Shown here piece by piece: positions 61,950-64,000 of a DNA stretch of 64,000 nucleotides. The notes beneath the pieces were generated by a model. It saw only the letters and a list, made by a program, of their open reading frames with translations. It was not told the DNA's origin and searched no databases. Source of the stretch: CBDFJH01 sp965198095 (GTDB lineage Bacteria > Latescibacterota > UBA2968 > GCA-2709665); the NCBI GenBank assembly GCA_965198095.1, contig OZ240239.1, positions 496,001 to 560,000 on the forward strand. The letters run 5' to 3'. The position numbers and the translations under genes were made by a program. How positions within the stretch are numbered: the first letter of the stretch is position 1; each line of letters starts with the position of its first letter.

Positions 61950-63503
61950 GTGGAACGACGCTTGAAGACGGAAATCATCATCAACGAGGCCTCGAACGAA
62001 GTCAGAATCGCCATCCTCGAAGACGATCGGGTCGCGGATATCCTCGTCGAAAGATCCGAAAACGAACGGATGCTTGGAAATATCTACAAAGGGACGGTCA
62101 CGGCCGTGCTCCCCGGCATGCAGGCCTCCTTTGTCGATATCGGAAGCGAGAAGTCCACCTTTCTCCACGTCTCCGACATGCCGGGGGCGCCGGGATCGAT
62201 GGTGGATCTGGATGAAGAGTTCCTGGAAGAGGCGGAAGTGCGGACGAATACCCGGGGAAAACCGGTCGTCCCCATAGAAGAGATGATCGAGGAAGGCGAG
62301 GAGATCCTCGTCCAGATCACGAAAGAAGCCATCAGCACCAAGGGGCCCAGAGTGACGGCGGTGCCCTCCCTTCCGGGACGTTTCATGGTCCTGGTGCCGC
62401 GTGGGGACAAGGTGGGCGTTTCCCGAAAGATCGTCAACTGGAGTGAGAAGCGCCGGCTGAAAGACCTGACCCGCGAAATAAAGCCGGATGGATATGGGGT
62501 CATCGTGCGCACCGAAGCAGAGGGAAAAGGAGATCCGGAACTCACGCGAGACCTCGAGCATCTCCTGAGCACCTGGGATCGGATTGTGAAGCAGGCACAG
62601 AAAACCAAAGCGCCGGCTCTCCTCCACAAAGAGATGGGCATGACGTCCAGTCTCATTCGAGACCTTTTCACGGAGCAGGTCGATCGCGTGGTCGTCGACT
62701 CGAAGCGGGAGTACAGGCAGATCCAGGCCTATCTCAAAGGAACGTCTCCGGATCTGCGGGAGAAAGTGGAGCACTACAAAGAGAAGCAGCCGATCTTCGA
62801 TGCCTTCGGGGTCGAGCAGGAGATTGAGAAGTGCTCGGAGAGAAAGGCATGGCTCAAAGGGGGAGGCTACCTGATCCTGGACCACACCGAGGCGTTGGTT
62901 GCGATCGACGTAAACAGCGGACGGTATGTGGGTCGCCGCGATCAGGAAGAGACCGCACTCAAAATCAACCTGGAGGCAGCCCGGGAAATCGCCAGGCAGG
63001 TCCGTCTGAGGGACATCGGGGGCATTATTGTCATGGACTTTATCGACATGGCCTTTTCCAAGAACAGAAAGAAGGTGGAAGATGCGTTCAGGCAGTCGAT
63101 TCGCCGAGATCGCTCCCGTCCCCGGATGTCGGAGATCAGCGAGTTCGGACTCATGGAAATGACCCGGCAGCGCGTCCGTCCAAGCCTTCTTTTCACGTTC
63201 AGCGAAGCCTGTCCCACGTGCGAGGGAACCGGCCGTATGGCCACGAGAGAAACCACGCTGGCCCGGATCGAACGCTGGCTCAAACGGTCGCGGGCGGCCT
63301 CGAGAGAGCGCCGACTCACGGTACTCGTCAACCCGACCCTGGGTCAATACATGCTGGAAAACGGACGGAAGAGACTCAAACGGCTGCGCAAGTCGTCGGG
63401 GACGTGGCTGAACGTAGAGATGGATCCGGAGATCGCGGTCACCGATTATCGCATCTATTCAAGAAGGCGGAAACAGGACATCACCGACGAATTTAAAACT
63501 TGA
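61950..63503 (+). CDS. rng: Ribonuclease G/E family endoribonuclease
   Basis: The 517-residue protein from a GTG start has an S1 RNA-binding domain (about 40-120: GNIYKGTVTAVLPGMQASFVDIGSEKSTFLH), the catalytic DNase I-like domain with metal-binding Asp in VAIDVNSGR and IVMDFIDM, and the zinc-link CPTCEGTGR. Length and absence of a long C-terminal scaffold fit RNase G. It stands upstream of rplU-rpmA, a frequent arrangement. It processes rRNA and decays mRNA. Confidence 0.93.
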   Translation: MERRLKTEIIINEASNEVRIAILEDDRVADILVERSENERMLGNIYKGTVTAVLPGMQASFVDIGSEKSTFLHVSDMPGAPGSMVDLDEEFLEEAEVRTNTRGKPVVPIEEMIEEGEEILVQITKEAISTKGPRVTAVPSLPGRFMVLVPRGDKVGVSRKIVNWSEKRRLKDLTREIKPDGYGVIVRTEAEGKGDPELTRDLEHLLSTWDRIVKQAQKTKAPALLHKEMGMTSSLIRDLFTEQVDRVVVDSKREYRQIQAYLKGTSPDLREKVEHYKEKQPIFDAFGVEQEIEKCSERKAWLKGGGYLILDHTEALVAIDVNSGRYVGRRDQEETALKINLEAAREIARQVRLRDIGGIIVMDFIDMAFSKNRKKVEDAFRQSIRRDRSRPRMSEISEFGLMEMTRQRVRPSLLFTFSEACPTCEGTGRMATRETTLARIERWLKRSRAASRERRLTVLVNPTLGQYMLENGRKRLKRLRKSSGTWLNVEMDPEIAVTDYRIYSRRRKQDITDEFKT

Positions 63504-63578
63504 CACTGCACCGCGGTTTGGTTAAGGTTTCGCCCTCTAAAGGGTTTCTCATCCAGCATTTACAGAGGACAGCTTTTC

Positions 63579-63917
63579 GTGTACGCCGTGATTGACGTGT
63601 TGGGATCCCAGGTCAGGATTCAAGCGGGCGACCGGATCAAAGTACCGCGCATGAAGGCCGAGTCAGGCGAAAAAGTGACGCTGGACCGCGTCCTTTTCGT
63701 GGCCCGGGACGGGGAGGTCCGTGTGGGCGCACCTCAATTGGAAGGCGCAACCGTGGAGGCCACCGTGGTTGGACACGGTAAAGACGAAAAGGTCTCGGTC
63801 TTCAAGATGAAACGCCGCAAGGGGTATCGGCGAAAAACGGGACACAGACAGCAGTTCACCGAGCTTCAGATCGGAGAGATCTCGGTCCTGCACGAGGAGG
63901 CAAAGGATGGCGCATAA
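63579..63917 (+). CDS. rplU: 50S ribosomal protein L21
   Basis: The 112-residue product from a GTG start (MYAVIDVLGSQVRIQAGDRIKVPRM) is L21; the end KMKRRKGYRRKTGHRQQFTELQI is diagnostic. It overlaps rpmA by 11 bp. Confidence 0.97.
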   Translation: MYAVIDVLGSQVRIQAGDRIKVPRMKAESGEKVTLDRVLFVARDGEVRVGAPQLEGATVEATVVGHGKDEKVSVFKMKRRKGYRRKTGHRQQFTELQIGEISVLHEEAKDGA

Positions 63918-64000
63918 GAAGGGCGTCAGCAGCTCGCGAAATGGACGCGACAGCAGGGGACAGCGCCTGGGGATCAAGGCGTTTGGGGGCCAGCACGTAT
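63907..64000 (+). CDS. rpmA: 50S ribosomal protein L27 (partial, runs off right edge)
   Basis: The frame begins MAHKKGVSSSRNGRDSRGQRLGIKAFGGQHV, the N-terminus of L27 that reaches the peptidyl transferase centre. The start has GAGGAGG upstream, inside rplU. The gene continues beyond the window. Confidence 0.95.
   Translation, partial: MAHKKGVSSSRNGRDSRGQRLGIKAFGGQHV

Overview
This 64 kb window looks like chromosome from an uncultured Gram-negative bacterium, perhaps of the FCB/Latescibacterota type. That placement is inferred from a GC-rich backbone, a phytanoyl-CoA-type dioxygenase, a sigma/anti-sigma module tied to a LolD/FtsX/HlyD exporter, and housekeeping genes such as rng-rplU-rpmA, glnB-glnE, carA, pyrC, mtnA and moaC/moeA. 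No 16S rRNA or phylogenetic marker tree was available, so the assignment is tentative.

Layout. 0-13.5 kb is ordinary metabolism, nearly all on the minus strand: a broken short-chain dehydrogenase, a mannonate dehydratase-like enzyme, mtnA, rsfS, a LytR_C protein, carA, pyrC, a fused two-domain ECF ATPase overlapping a LarA-like gene, an iron alcohol dehydrogenase, a HAD hydrolase, an AIR-synthase-like protein and a cupin. 13.6-17.3 kb is glnB-glnE on the plus strand. 17.4-29.9 kb holds a phytanoyl-CoA dioxygenase and then an exporter operon (sigma factor, anti-sigma, DUF4097 protein, FtsX permease, a second broken permease, HlyD adaptor, LolD-type ATPase). That operon has been split by a low-GC PEP-utilising/rifampin-phosphotransferase-like gene with IS630 and IS3 scars around it. 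30-36 kb is accessory: two toxin-antitoxin pairs, an NnrS-like protein, a frameshifted LOG gene and folE2 in a low-GC patch.

36.3-59.2 kb is a 23 kb run of defence genes, all on the minus strand. In transcription order: HsdR, a frameshifted toxin with an XRE antitoxin, HsdM, an orphan Phd antitoxin, a RecD-like helicase-nuclease, an MNT/HEPN pair, HsdS broken by an intact IS3 element, a 1273-residue SIR2 protein, an unlisted 47-residue ORF, an AAA/DUF3696 ATPase, an unrecognised 313-residue protein, and an SbcD-like/SbcC-like pair. The HsdR contains an inserted LexA/UmuD-type S24 autoprotease domain with Ser and Lys dyad residues and an Ala-Gly site, which is the most unusual feature here. 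A tRNA-Lys(CTT) gene lies just beyond the island at 59.7 kb, overlapping moaC. The window closes with moeA and rng-rplU-rpmA.

Three copies of a short element with terminal inverted repeats (2.8, 27.1 and 35.7 kb), a 76 bp repeat at both ends of the exporter segment and a 141 bp duplication record repeated rearrangement. No CRISPR array, integrase, rRNA or replication origin was found.
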